From: Fictibacillus fluitans
GTDB lineage: Bacteria; Bacillota; Bacilli; Bacillales; Fictibacillaceae
Length of the DNA stretch: 64,000 bases
Reading direction: 5' to 3'
NCBI RefSeq assembly: GCF_030418125.1
Contig: NZ_JAUHTR010000002.1
Location: 372,001-436,000, forward strand
Part shown: piece by piece, positions 34,057 through 42,334 of the stretch
Layout of the letters: each line of letters opens with the position of its first letter
Numbering within the stretch: position 1 is the stretch's first letter
Program-made: the position numbers and the translations under genes
The notes under the pieces: model-generated
Seen by the model: only the letters and a program-made list of their open reading frames with translations
Database searches by the model: none
What the model was told of the DNA's origin: nothing

Positions 34057-35183
34057 AACTTAAACAGACGATTGAAAAAGTACCCGGGGGGCTAATGGTA
34101 GTTCCATTGCTGTTCGGGGCGCTGCTGAATACCATTGACCAGCTTCATCTGAAGCCGGTGATGAATTTTTTGAAATCGCTGGGTGTTGCCAAAACGGAAG
34201 AAGGCTACTATGAGTTTTTGCGGATCGGGGGCTTCTCTCAGGAACTGTTTAAAGACAGTGCGCTCGTATTAATAGCGCTCTTCCTTTTTTGTGCAGGGAG
34301 CCAGATGAACTTAAGGGTTGGGGGAGCGGCACTGAAGAAAGGGATCATGCTTACCACTTCCAAGTATTTAACCGGATTGGCGGTCGGTCTGCTCTTTGGT
34401 TATTTCTTTGATCCGATGCACGGACTGTTCGGACTTTCCACCCTGGCCATCATTGCGGCCATGACGAACGGAAACGGCGGAATGTATGCGGCGCTTACCG
34501 GACAATACGGGAACCGTTCCGATGTTGGAGCGGTGGCGGTCCTTTCATTGAACGACGGACCGTTTTTTACACTCATGTCACTAGGCCTGCTCGGTTCAAG
34601 CTTTCCGATCATTTCCTTTATCGCCGTGCTGCTGCCGATTGCCATCGGAATGATTCTCGGAAATCTGGACGAAGACATTCGGGACTTCCTGAAGCCTGGA
34701 GAAATTCTTCCAGTACCGTTCTTTGCTTTTGCTTTGGGCGCGGGAATGAACCTTGCGAGCTTCTTCAATCCGTCTGTCGTGACAGCAGGTCTGACGATTG
34801 GATTAATGACAACCATTCTAACGGCGACGACAGGCATTCTTGTATTTAAACTATTTAAAGAAAAAAGCTATATTGCACCGGTTTCGGAAGCGTCCACGGC
34901 CGGAAATGCCGCAGGTACCCCGGCAGCCATCGCGGCAGCTGCCTCTGTTGCAGCAGGTTCAGGTATGATGAGCGCTGCAGAAGCACAATCGTACCAGGAT
35001 ATTGTAAACATAGCGACCGCGCAGATTTCCATTGCCACCCTGACGACGGCTATTTTATGTCCGATTGCGGTGATTCTTGTAGATAAATGGCAAAAGTCGA
35101 GAGGAATCGACGGCAAGCTGGAGAAGTTTGAATTAGAACGATCAAACCATAAAGAGAAAAGCGTACCGTCAACTTCAGCGTAA
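34053..35183 (+). CDS. 2-keto-3-deoxygluconate permease family transporter
   Basis: 376 residues with about ten helices, KdgT family, starting KLKQTIEKVPGGLMVVPLLFGALLNT. It contains ALTGQYGNRSDVGAVAVLSLNDGPFFTLM and AGTPAAIAAAA, typical of the family. It imports a carboxylate sugar derivative with H+ or Na+. In this operon the cargo may be glycerate or another 2-hydroxy acid instead of ketodeoxygluconate. Coupled to glycerate kinase by ATGA overlap. Confidence 0.88.
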   Translation: MKLKQTIEKVPGGLMVVPLLFGALLNTIDQLHLKPVMNFLKSLGVAKTEEGYYEFLRIGGFSQELFKDSALVLIALFLFCAGSQMNLRVGGAALKKGIMLTTSKYLTGLAVGLLFGYFFDPMHGLFGLSTLAIIAAMTNGNGGMYAALTGQYGNRSDVGAVAVLSLNDGPFFTLMSLGLLGSSFPIISFIAVLLPIAIGMILGNLDEDIRDFLKPGEILPVPFFAFALGAGMNLASFFNPSVVTAGLTIGLMTTILTATTGILVFKLFKEKSYIAPVSEASTAGNAAGTPAAIAAAASVAAGSGMMSAAEAQSYQDIVNIATAQISIATLTTAILCPIAVILVDKWQKSRGIDGKLEKFELERSNHKEKSVPSTSA

Positions 35184-35210
35184 GAGCAGTTAAAAAGGAG
35201 AGAACAACCT

Positions 35211-36494
35211 ATGGAGACAACTTTGTTATACGGAAAAGAAGGGCTGAAGCTGAATCTCCCTGAGAACACGTTTGTTGTAGAACCGAACAACCTTCCTGGG
35301 GTTGAGAACAAAGAGCAGGCAATTTTGTATGCATTGCAGAATCCGATCGGTGCTCCTTCACTGAAGGAGAGTGTGAAGGCGACAGACAAAGTAGCGATTG
35401 TGATCAGCGATATTACAAGACCAACACCCAATGACTTGCTCGTTCCTCTGCTAATACAGGAACTGGATCATGTGCCGCTCGAGAACTTTGTGATTATTAA
35501 TGGGACAGGCACTCACCGTGACCAGACGGAGGAAGAGTTTGTACAAATGCTTGGCCAGTGGGTCGTGGATCATATCAAGATTGTCAATAATCACTGTCAT
35601 GATCCCGGCTCACTCGTCAATGTGGGAAGAAGCAAGTTCGGCTGCGATGTTTATTTGAACAACGACTATGTGGAAGCCGATTTCCGCATTGTCACAGGAT
35701 TTATTGAGCCTCACTTTTTTGCCGGATTCTCGGGCGGTCCAAAAGGCATCATGCCTGGCATTGCCGGCATCGAAACCATTATGACGTTTCATAACGCGCG
35801 CATGATCGGGGATCCCCGATCCACCTGGGGCAATATGCAGGATAATCCCGTTCAGGAGATGACACGGGAAATCAATGCGATGTGCAAGCCGCATTTTATG
35901 CTCAACGTAACGCTGAACCGGGAAAAGGAAATTACCAATGTGTTTGCCGGGGAGCTGTATGAAGCCCATGACAAGGGCTGTGCGTTTGCCAAGGAACATG
36001 CTATGATCCGCTGCGATGAGCGGTTTGATGTCGTTATTACCTCCAACTCCGGGTATCCGCTTGACCAAAATTTGTATCAGGCGGTTAAAGGAATGAGTGC
36101 TGCGCATAAGATCGTTAAAGAGGGCGGGGCCATTATCGTTGCCTCGGAATGCTCAGACGGGCTGCCGGACCATGGAAATTACTCGAAAATATTTCAGTTC
36201 GCGGAGACACCACAGGAGCTGCTGGATCTGATCAATGATCCTGATTTTAAAATGTTCGATCAGTGGCAGGTTCAAAAGCAGGCGGTTACCCAGGTGTGGG
36301 CGGATGTTTATGTTTATTCCAAGCTGACCGATGAGCAGGTAAAGGGAGCCATCCTCAAGCCGACACATGACATTGAGGGAACACTTGACGAACTGAAAGA
36401 GAAATACGGACCTGAGATGACCATCGCGGTGCTGCCGCTCGGGCCGCTTACCATTCCTTATGTGGAAGAACGGAGGGGTTCTGTTGTTGGATAA
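35211..36494 (+). CDS. larA: LarA-type nickel-pincer 2-hydroxyacid racemase/epimerase
   Basis: A 427-residue LarA homologue. The residues that hold the nickel-pincer nucleotide in Lactiplantibacillus LarA (H108, H174, K184, H200) are all present with a constant shift of six: H102 in GTGTHRD, H168 in IEPHFFAG, K178 in GGPKG (covalent cofactor lysine) and H194 in TFHNAR. The substrate-site QxxK is in LYQAVKGM. It inverts the hydroxyl-bearing carbon of a 2-hydroxy acid. LarA homologues act on lactate, malate, gluconate and others; with glycerate kinase in front, L-/D-glycerate is a plausible substrate, by inference only. AAAGGAGAG precedes the ATG. Confidence 0.88.
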   Translation: METTLLYGKEGLKLNLPENTFVVEPNNLPGVENKEQAILYALQNPIGAPSLKESVKATDKVAIVISDITRPTPNDLLVPLLIQELDHVPLENFVIINGTGTHRDQTEEEFVQMLGQWVVDHIKIVNNHCHDPGSLVNVGRSKFGCDVYLNNDYVEADFRIVTGFIEPHFFAGFSGGPKGIMPGIAGIETIMTFHNARMIGDPRSTWGNMQDNPVQEMTREINAMCKPHFMLNVTLNREKEITNVFAGELYEAHDKGCAFAKEHAMIRCDERFDVVITSNSGYPLDQNLYQAVKGMSAAHKIVKEGGAIIVASECSDGLPDHGNYSKIFQFAETPQELLDLINDPDFKMFDQWQVQKQAVTQVWADVYVYSKLTDEQVKGAILKPTHDIEGTLDELKEKYGPEMTIAVLPLGPLTIPYVEERRGSVVG

Positions 36495-37296
36495 GTATGA
36501 AAAGCTGCAGGATATTTTACGAGAAATGAAAACCGTAGTAGTCGCTTTTTCGGGTGGGGTGGACAGTACCTTCCTGTTAAAAGTAGCGCTTGATACCCTC
36601 GGAAAAGAAAATGTGCTTGCGGTCACCGCAGACAGTGAGACCTATCCGTTTGAGGAACTGCAGGAGGCGAAAAGGTACGCAGCAATCCTCGGGGCACGCC
36701 ACGAAGTTATCGAAACTTCAGAGCTCAGCATCCCGGGCTATTCCGAAAACACCTCCAACCGCTGTTATTTTTGCAAAAAGAGTCTGTTCGAGCATCTGAT
36801 CCCGATCATGCATGAACATCAGTACGAAAATATCGCGTTTGGCTTGATAGCCGATGACATGGGCGAACACCGGCCGGGGACGAAAGCGGCAAGAGAGTAC
36901 AATGTGCGCGGGCCGATCCAGGAGGCTGGTTTGTTCAAAAGCGAAATACGGGAGCTTTCCCAGCAGATGGGGCTTCCTACGTGGGATAAACCTTCCTTTG
37001 CCTGCCTGTCTTCAAGGATTGCTTATGGCGAAGAAATCACCATCGAGAAGCTGAGAAAAGTGGACCGCTCCGAACAGGCCATCCGCGCCCTCGGCATCCG
37101 TCAGGTACGCGTCCGCACCCATGGGGACATTGCCAGAATCGAAGTAGAGCCACAGGAAATGAACAGGCTTCTTCAACATCACGAAGAAATTACCAAACAG
37201 CTGCAGGAGCTTGGCTACAGCTATGTCACGATGGACCTGAACGGCTATAAAAGCGGCAGCATGAACAAAGTGCTGGCTGAAACCAAAACAACGTAG
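36484..37296 (+). CDS. larE: LarE-type sulfur transferase for the nickel-pincer cofactor
   Basis: About 270 residues. TTG 36484 or 36487 is the likely start (GGAGGGG just upstream), overlapping larA by about 10 bp. It is a PP-loop ATPase with the motif AFSGGVDSTF. Besides C174 in SFACLSSR (position of the sacrificial cysteine Cys176 of L. plantarum LarE) it has a CxxC, C94 and C97, in NRCYFCKK. Three such cysteines could instead bind a [4Fe-4S] cluster that supplies sulfur catalytically, as described for Thermotoga LarE. It converts the two carboxylates of the dicarboxylated nicotinate nucleotide to thioacids. Confidence 0.9.
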   Translation: MLDKYEKLQDILREMKTVVVAFSGGVDSTFLLKVALDTLGKENVLAVTADSETYPFEELQEAKRYAAILGARHEVIETSELSIPGYSENTSNRCYFCKKSLFEHLIPIMHEHQYENIAFGLIADDMGEHRPGTKAAREYNVRGPIQEAGLFKSEIRELSQQMGLPTWDKPSFACLSSRIAYGEEITIEKLRKVDRSEQAIRALGIRQVRVRTHGDIARIEVEPQEMNRLLQHHEEITKQLQELGYSYVTMDLNGYKSGSMNKVLAETKTT

Positions 37297-37309
37297 AGAA
37301 GGAGATTTC

Positions 37310-38005
37310 ATGGAAAAATTCGAAGACCTCGGCTTCAGCAAGGTGGATCTGGACCGCGAGAAGCGCACCGGCTACCCTGAAGTCATTTATGGAGAAGGAA
37401 AAACAGCAGATCAGATAAAAAAAATTATGGAAACTTTGATTGATAACCATGGAAAGGCCATGGTTACCCGGCTTGCCAAAGAGAAGGCAGAGGTACTGCT
37501 TGCCGTGTATCCTGATGCTCATTACCACGACGTCTCCAGAATTCTTTTATACGGACCACCGCGTGAGAAATACGGCGGAGATGTCATGGTTGTCGCGGCA
37601 GGCACCTCCGACCTTCCCGTGGCTGAGGAGGCGGCCATTACCGCCGACTGGATGGGCTGCAAGGTCAACCGCGTGTACGACGTCGGGGTAGCGGGGATTG
37701 ACCGTCTTCTTGCCTACCGCGAAGACATCACAAAAGCCAGTGTGCTGATTGTTGTGGCCGGCATGGAAGGAGCACTGCCCAGTGTAATCGGTGGCATGGT
37801 TCAGCGGCCGGTCATTGCCGTTCCGACTTCCGTGGGGTATGGCGCCCATTTGCAGGGACTTACGCCACTCCTTGCCATGCTCACCTCCTGTGCTTCGGGA
37901 ATGAGTGTGGTGAACATCGATAATGGTTTCGGTGCCGCCTACCAGGCAGCGCTTATTTTAAAACTCGCAAATGAGGGGGTTGCCAATGAAACAGCTTTAT
38001 CTTGA
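37310..38005 (+). CDS. larB: LarB, NaAD carboxylase/hydrolase of pincer-cofactor synthesis
   Basis: 231 residues of the PurE-like LarB family: YPEVIYGEGKTADQI, then the AIR-carboxylase-like part VMVVAAGTSDLPVAEEAAITADWMG, VVAGMEGALPSVIGGMVQRPVIAVPTSVGYG and CASGMSVVNIDNGFGAAY. It carboxylates the pyridinium ring of nicotinic acid adenine dinucleotide at C5 and releases AMP, the first step of cofactor synthesis. Ribosome binding site GAAGGAG. It overlaps larC1 by 20 bp. Confidence 0.94.
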   Translation: MEKFEDLGFSKVDLDREKRTGYPEVIYGEGKTADQIKKIMETLIDNHGKAMVTRLAKEKAEVLLAVYPDAHYHDVSRILLYGPPREKYGGDVMVVAAGTSDLPVAEEAAITADWMGCKVNRVYDVGVAGIDRLLAYREDITKASVLIVVAGMEGALPSVIGGMVQRPVIAVPTSVGYGAHLQGLTPLLAMLTSCASGMSVVNIDNGFGAAYQAALILKLANEGVANETALS

Positions 38006-38879
38006 TTGCCAGTATGGCATTTCGGGGGATATGACGCTTGCCGCGCTGCTTGACCTTGGCGCTGATCTTTCCTATGTCACTGAGCACCTGAAACAACTTC
38101 CAATTGATTCATTTCACATGGACACAAAGAAAACCGATAAGCGGGGAATTTTCGCCAGTTTTCTGGATCTTCAGTTTGAGGAAAACGAACTGGTGGCCGC
38201 TCATGTCCATGAAGCAGGACACAGCCATACACATGACCACAGCCACTCGCATGATCATCATCACGAGCATGGCCACTCGCATGACCATCATCATGACCAC
38301 AGCCATTCGCATGCTCATGATCACAGTCATGATCACAGTCATGACCACGAACATGATCACCACCATGACCATGTTCACCGGAAAGCATCCACGATTTTAG
38401 AGATGATTGAGACAAGCGCGCTTCCTGACCGGGTAAAGGAACGAAGCCGTCGTGTATTTGAAGTGATCGCGGAAGCTGAGGGTAAAATCCACGGCATGGA
38501 CCCGAAGGAAGTTCACTTTCATGAGGTGGGCGCCATGGACTCCATCATTGATGTGATCGGAGTATGCCTCGCTCTTGAAGATTTGCAGATTGATAGAATC
38601 ACAGCCTCACCTGTCCCGACTGGGTATGGCAAGGTGAAAATGGCGCATGGACTCTATCCCATTCCGGCCCCGGCTACTGCCGAAATACTTAGAGGAGTGC
38701 CGCTTGAAGCCTTTCATGTAAAGGGTGAGCTGACCACACCAACCGGAGCGGGCTTCTTAAAGGCCCTTGCCAATGAGTATGGATATATGCCGCCTCTTGT
38801 CATCGAGAAAATCGGCTATGGAGCAGGACAAAAGGACTTTGAGCATCCGAATGTGCTGAGAGCGATCCTTTTTCAGTAA
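37986..38879 (+). CDS. larC1: LarC N-terminal half (LarC1) with a long histidine-rich insert
   Basis: 297 residues from ATG 37986 (GAGGGGG upstream). It has the LarC N-terminal sequence LYLDCQYGISGDMTLAALLDLG, then a His/Asp-rich stretch at residues 73-131 with about 32 histidines, then EVHFHEVGAMDSIIDVIG and TTPTGAGFLKALA. LarC is the CTP-dependent nickel insertase for the pincer cofactor. This frame ends at a normal stop after ...LRAILFQ, with no C-terminal domain and no frameshift partner behind it. The missing half is encoded at 57.0-57.5 kb. The His-rich segment probably stores or delivers Ni2+. Last gene of the lar operon. Confidence 0.92.
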   Translation: MKQLYLDCQYGISGDMTLAALLDLGADLSYVTEHLKQLPIDSFHMDTKKTDKRGIFASFLDLQFEENELVAAHVHEAGHSHTHDHSHSHDHHHEHGHSHDHHHDHSHSHAHDHSHDHSHDHEHDHHHDHVHRKASTILEMIETSALPDRVKERSRRVFEVIAEAEGKIHGMDPKEVHFHEVGAMDSIIDVIGVCLALEDLQIDRITASPVPTGYGKVKMAHGLYPIPAPATAEILRGVPLEAFHVKGELTTPTGAGFLKALANEYGYMPPLVIEKIGYGAGQKDFEHPNVLRAILFQ

Positions 38880-38883
38880 TAAA

Positions 38884-38923
38884 GGGCGGGAGCGGGCAAA
38901 GTTACTCTCTCCCGTGCCTTTTT
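38884..38923 (+). terminator. Terminator of the glycerate kinase-lar operon
   Basis: GGCGGGAG and CTCCCGTGCC can pair with one bulge across an 18-base loop region, followed by T5. Confidence 0.72.
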
Positions 38924-38982
38924 AGAGTTGTTTACAAGATTGAGAGCGTTATTGGTGATTGGAAAGAGGGTATTATCCTGGT

Positions 38983-39073
38983 TTACTGGCCGGAATCAGA
39001 GAATTACTGGCTGCTTTTGAGAGAATACAAGCCAGAATTAAAGATTTACTGGCGAGAATGAAACATTTACTGT
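38983..39073 (+). repeat. Exact 21-bp-period array, core TTACTGG (array 4)
   Basis: TTACTGG occurs at 38983, 39004 and 39046, and TTACTGT at 39067. The position expected at 39025 holds a decayed version (ATACAAG), so five phased positions are exactly 21 bp apart. Spacers share a looser GAATnA block. It follows the lar terminator. The rest of the 570-bp gap holds a promoter, two palindromes and a cre site, described separately. Confidence 0.75.
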
Positions 39074-39192
39074 CCGCGCACCTGGTGCGCTCTGTAATAT
39101 ACCACACTGGGGTATATCCCGTAGACAACCACAATTACTTTCAACTTAAAAATAGTAAAATCAGACTATTTTCAGAAAGTTACAAAAACGAA

Positions 39193-39222
39193 TTGACATG
39201 CTTTGACAAGATGTACTATGAT
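39193..39222 (+). promoter_or_regulatory. Sigma-A promoter of the TRAP operon
   Basis: TTGACA (39193-39198), 18 bp, TATGAT (39217-39222). The first operator palindrome starts 22 bp downstream, in the early transcribed region. The distance to dctP is about 230 bp, so the leader is long. Confidence 0.68.
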
Positions 39223-39244
39223 TATCACAGTTAAACAGAACGCG

Positions 39245-39261
39245 GTTTTATATTATAAAAC
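39245..39261. promoter_or_regulatory. 17-bp palindromic operator, copy 1
   Basis: GTTTTATATTATAAAAC is perfectly symmetric around its central base and is repeated identically at 39346-39362. A 15/17 match lies at 51204. Probably bound by the IclR-type regulator at 50.4 kb (inferred). Confidence 0.72.
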
Positions 39262-39345
39262 ATCCATGATGCTGCACCTCCAGAAAGTAACCAGCCATTT
39301 TATAAAAGGGGCAGTGTCTTTTGTTTGCGAAGTGATGAGAACAGG

Positions 39346-39362
39346 GTTTTATATTATAAAAC
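39346..39362. promoter_or_regulatory. 17-bp palindromic operator, copy 2
   Basis: Identical to copy 1, 101 bp downstream of it. Two distant perfect operators suggest DNA looping or cooperative repression of the TRAP operon. Confidence 0.72.
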
Positions 39363-39407
39363 TAACAGTCCTCCGCTATTCTACTTTTCTATTTTTTTGC
39401 AGTACGG

Positions 39408-39421
39408 TGGTAACGCTTTCA
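39408..39421 (-). promoter_or_regulatory. cre site before the TRAP operon
   Basis: On the minus strand TGAAAGCGTTACCA; the palindrome-like consensus TGWNANCGNTNWCA is met except at the penultimate variable base. It lies 33 bp before the dctP start, a roadblock position for CcpA. Confidence 0.65.
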
Positions 39422-39453
39422 AAAAGCAAAAACCAAACGAAAGGGTGGTTAGG

Positions 39454-40479
39454 TTGAAGATGAAGAAAAGCTTGGGTGTAGTAATGGGCATCATGCTGAT
39501 GCTGTCACTGGTTCTCTCGGGATGCGGCAGCAAATCTACTTCCTCGTCTGGGGAAAAAACAAGGACCATAAAAATCGCCAACTATTTTGCAAAGGATCAT
39601 CCGCAAAATGTGGCACTGCGGGAAAAATTCAAGCCGATGGTTGAAAAGGAATCCGGAGGCAAGCTGAAGGTTCAGATTTATGACAACAGCACGCTCGGTG
39701 CCGAAAAGGAATTTTACGACGGTGTCCGAAACGGGACCATCGAAATGGGAATTCCCGGACTGATCATGCAGGCGGATATCGAAAAAATGGCGGTTCCCGA
39801 ATGGCCATTCCTTTTCAAAGACTATAATCATGTGAAAAAGGTGCTCAACGGCCCAATCGGAAAAGAGCTGACCGAGGATCTTGAAAAGAAGCACGGTGTT
39901 AAACCGCTGGCCTGGAGCGCCAATGGTTTCCGAATGTTCTCAAGCAGCAAACCCATTCATAACATGGGTGACTTTAAAGGGATGAGAATGAGAATGCCAA
40001 ACATTCCAAACTACATAGAGCTTGGCAAGCTGCTTGGGATGAATGTAACGCCGATGCCGATTTCCGAAGTGTTCTCGGCGCTGGAGCAAAAGGTGGTAGA
40101 CGGTCAGGACAACCCGATCGCCACGTTAAAAGCCTCAGGCTGGTACGAGGTGCAGAGCAATGTACTCGAATCCAATCACATGTTCAGCCCCAACATCTAC
40201 ATCATCAACAGCAAATTTTTCAACAGCCTGTCCAAAAAACAGCAGGGAATTATTGAAAAGGCATCCAAAGAAGCGGCAGATTATGAATTTGGCCTGATGG
40301 AAAAAAGCTACGACAAAGACAAGAAGGATCTTGAGAAGGAAGACATTAAATTCACCACTCCTGATGCTTCTTTTAAACAAGACATGGAAAAAGCAGCGGA
40401 TCCGCTCTATAAGGACTTTTACAAAAAGTACCCTTGGGCCAAGGATCTCGTAGCCAAGATCAAAAAAGAAGCTGAATAA
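39454..40479 (+). CDS. TRAP transporter substrate-binding protein (DctP family), first copy
   Basis: TTG 39454 has AAGGGTGG 5 bp upstream and gives 341 residues. It has a lipoprotein signal with lipobox LVLSGCGS (Cys about 24), then the DctP fold with TIKIANYFAKDHPQNVALREKF and the substrate-site region GFRMFSSSKPIHNMGDFKGMRMRMPN (carboxylate-binding Arg). VVDGQDNPIATL is the typical DctP motif. It binds an organic acid outside the membrane for the DctQM unit that follows. Context suggests an aldonate or similar sugar acid. Confidence 0.92.
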   Translation: MKMKKSLGVVMGIMLMLSLVLSGCGSKSTSSSGEKTRTIKIANYFAKDHPQNVALREKFKPMVEKESGGKLKVQIYDNSTLGAEKEFYDGVRNGTIEMGIPGLIMQADIEKMAVPEWPFLFKDYNHVKKVLNGPIGKELTEDLEKKHGVKPLAWSANGFRMFSSSKPIHNMGDFKGMRMRMPNIPNYIELGKLLGMNVTPMPISEVFSALEQKVVDGQDNPIATLKASGWYEVQSNVLESNHMFSPNIYIINSKFFNSLSKKQQGIIEKASKEAADYEFGLMEKSYDKDKKDLEKEDIKFTTPDASFKQDMEKAADPLYKDFYKKYPWAKDLVAKIKKEAE

Positions 40480-40491
40480 GGGGGAAGTACT

Positions 40492-41034
40492 ATGCTTCAG
40501 AAAATAAGCAGGGCCGCAAACGGCCTCCTGAATGGAGCCATCGCCGTCTCTCTGGCCTCCATGGCTCTTCTGGTGTTTGGGAATGTCGTTTTGCGGTACG
40601 CCTTTAACTCGGGAATCACATGGTCTGAGGAAATGTCCCGCTTTCTGTTTGTCTGGATGGTGTTCTTTGGAGCCATTGCCGCTCTGAAGGATAAAATGCA
40701 TCTCGGTGTCGATCTGGTCGTCAACCTTCTGCCAAAAACACTGAAGCGAATCGTGTTTGTCATCAGCAATCTGTGTGTGCTGTTTATCCTTTGGCTTTTG
40801 CTTGATGGAAGCTGGAAAATGACGGTGCTTAACATGGACAGCATCGCTCCTGCAACCGGCATCTCCCTTTCCTGGGTGTACGGAATCGGACTGGTGACAA
40901 GCCTTGCCATGGCAGCAATTATCATTACCAATATGGTAAAAGTCCTTTTTGCCAAAGACAAAGACGATTCTTTCAAGCTCATTGCGGCAGTGGATGATGT
41001 CAGCGTGGAACAAAAAGAGATAAGGGAGGGATAA
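40492..41034 (+). CDS. TRAP transporter small membrane subunit (DctQ)
   Basis: 180 residues with four helices, DctQ type: LRYAFNSGITWSEEMSRFLFVWMVFFGAIAALKDKMHLGVDL is the family signature. The gene follows dctP by 12 bp and precedes dctM by 4 bp; GGGGGAAG precedes the ATG. Confidence 0.92.
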   Translation: MLQKISRAANGLLNGAIAVSLASMALLVFGNVVLRYAFNSGITWSEEMSRFLFVWMVFFGAIAALKDKMHLGVDLVVNLLPKTLKRIVFVISNLCVLFILWLLLDGSWKMTVLNMDSIAPATGISLSWVYGIGLVTSLAMAAIIITNMVKVLFAKDKDDSFKLIAAVDDVSVEQKEIREG

Positions 41035-41038
41035 GGAT

Positions 41039-42316
41039 ATGCTCGGTGTATTTTTAGGATCACTGTTTGGCTCGCTCGTTTTAGGTGTGCCAATCGCCTT
41101 TGCGCTGATCTTGTCAGGTGTCGCACTCATGTTCATCATGGGTACGTTCGACAGCCAGATCATCGCACAGAACCTGATCAACGGGGCCAACAACTTTTCC
41201 TTGATGGCCATTCCTTTCTTTGTGCTGGCAGGTGAACTGATGAATGCCGGCGGGATCTCCAAAAGGATTGTCAGCTTCGCGATGGCGCTGGTCGGCCACA
41301 TTCGCGGCGGCCTTGGTTTTGTAGCTATCATTGCGAGTGTGCTGTTTGCCGGTTTGTCAGGGTCAGCGGTGGCTGATACCGCAGCTCTTGGCGCCATTCT
41401 TATTCCGATGATGGTGTCCAGGGGATACAAAATCGATCGTTCCACTGGCCTGATCTGTGCCTCCGGAATCATCGCCCCGGTTATACCGCCAAGCATTCCG
41501 ATGATCATTTTCGGGGTAACGAGCGGGGTTTCCATTACCCAGCTTTTCATGGGGGGAATCATTCCCGGCATCATGATGGGAGGCGGGCTGCTGATTGTTT
41601 GGGCATTCCTCGCCAGAAAGGACGATACTGCCAAGCTGCCAAAGCGGAGTTCGGGAAAAGAAATTCTTAGTGCCATCAAACAGGCAAGCTGGGCGCTTTT
41701 CCTTCCCGTTATTATTATCGGAGGCTTGCGCGGCGGTATTTTCACACCGACTGAAGCGGCAGTGGTCGCTGCCTTTTATGCCTTGTTTGTCGGACTGTTC
41801 GTCTACCGGGAGATTAAAGTGAAGGAATTGTACAGCGTGCTTGTGGCAGCCGCGAAGACGACCAGTGTGGTTATGTTTGTTGCTGCGGCAGCGATGGTTT
41901 CCGCCTGGCTCATTACAGTGGCCAATGTTCCAACTGAGATTGCGAACATGCTGAGCGGTGTTATTGAGCACCCATTAATGCTGCTTCTGTTGATCAATCT
42001 GCTCCTGCTTGCCGTCGGATTGGTTATGGATTTAACACCAGCGATTCTTATTTTCACACCGGTGCTTCTTCCGGTCGTAAAAATGGCGGGGATCGATCCC
42101 GTGTATTTTGGAATTATCATGGTCATCAACCTGTGTATTGGATTGATTACACCACCAGTTGGAACGGTCCTTTATGTAGGCTGCGGAATCAGTAAGATTG
42201 ATATCTTGCAGATCACCAGGGGAATACTTCCATTCCTGCTTGTTCATGTGATTGTTCTTCTCTTATTGATTCTGTTTCCGAGCATAATCATGGTTCCTCT
42301 GCAGTGGCTTACTTAA
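41039..42316 (+). CDS. TRAP transporter large membrane subunit (DctM)
   Basis: 425 residues with about 12 helices: FFVLAGELMNAGGISKRIV, SVLFAGLSGSAVADTAALGAILIPMM and the repeat-related NLCIGLITPPVGTVLYVGCGI. Na+-driven uptake of a carboxylate delivered by DctP. Part of the dctPQM operon that continues with the dehydrogenase. Confidence 0.94.
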   Translation: MLGVFLGSLFGSLVLGVPIAFALILSGVALMFIMGTFDSQIIAQNLINGANNFSLMAIPFFVLAGELMNAGGISKRIVSFAMALVGHIRGGLGFVAIIASVLFAGLSGSAVADTAALGAILIPMMVSRGYKIDRSTGLICASGIIAPVIPPSIPMIIFGVTSGVSITQLFMGGIIPGIMMGGGLLIVWAFLARKDDTAKLPKRSSGKEILSAIKQASWALFLPVIIIGGLRGGIFTPTEAAVVAAFYALFVGLFVYREIKVKELYSVLVAAAKTTSVVMFVAAAAMVSAWLITVANVPTEIANMLSGVIEHPLMLLLLINLLLLAVGLVMDLTPAILIFTPVLLPVVKMAGIDPVYFGIIMVINLCIGLITPPVGTVLYVGCGISKIDILQITRGILPFLLVHVIVLLLLILFPSIIMVPLQWLT

Positions 42317-42334
42317 ACGAAGGAAGGTTCTGTT

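Noticed and set aside
38202-38378. Non-coding tandem repeat in larC1
   Set aside because: The repeated CAT/CAC codons encode a histidine-rich loop inside a conserved LarC frame.
38860-38960. Programmed frameshift joining larC1 to larC2 as in Lactiplantibacillus
   Set aside because: No LarC2-like sequence follows in any frame; a terminator and repeat array come next, and larC2 is at 57 kb.
40135-41745. Long minus-strand frame opposite the TRAP genes (536 aa)
   Set aside because: It is a shadow of dctP, dctQ and dctM, whose products have clear family motifs. The minus frame has no recognisable domain and no ribosome binding site.
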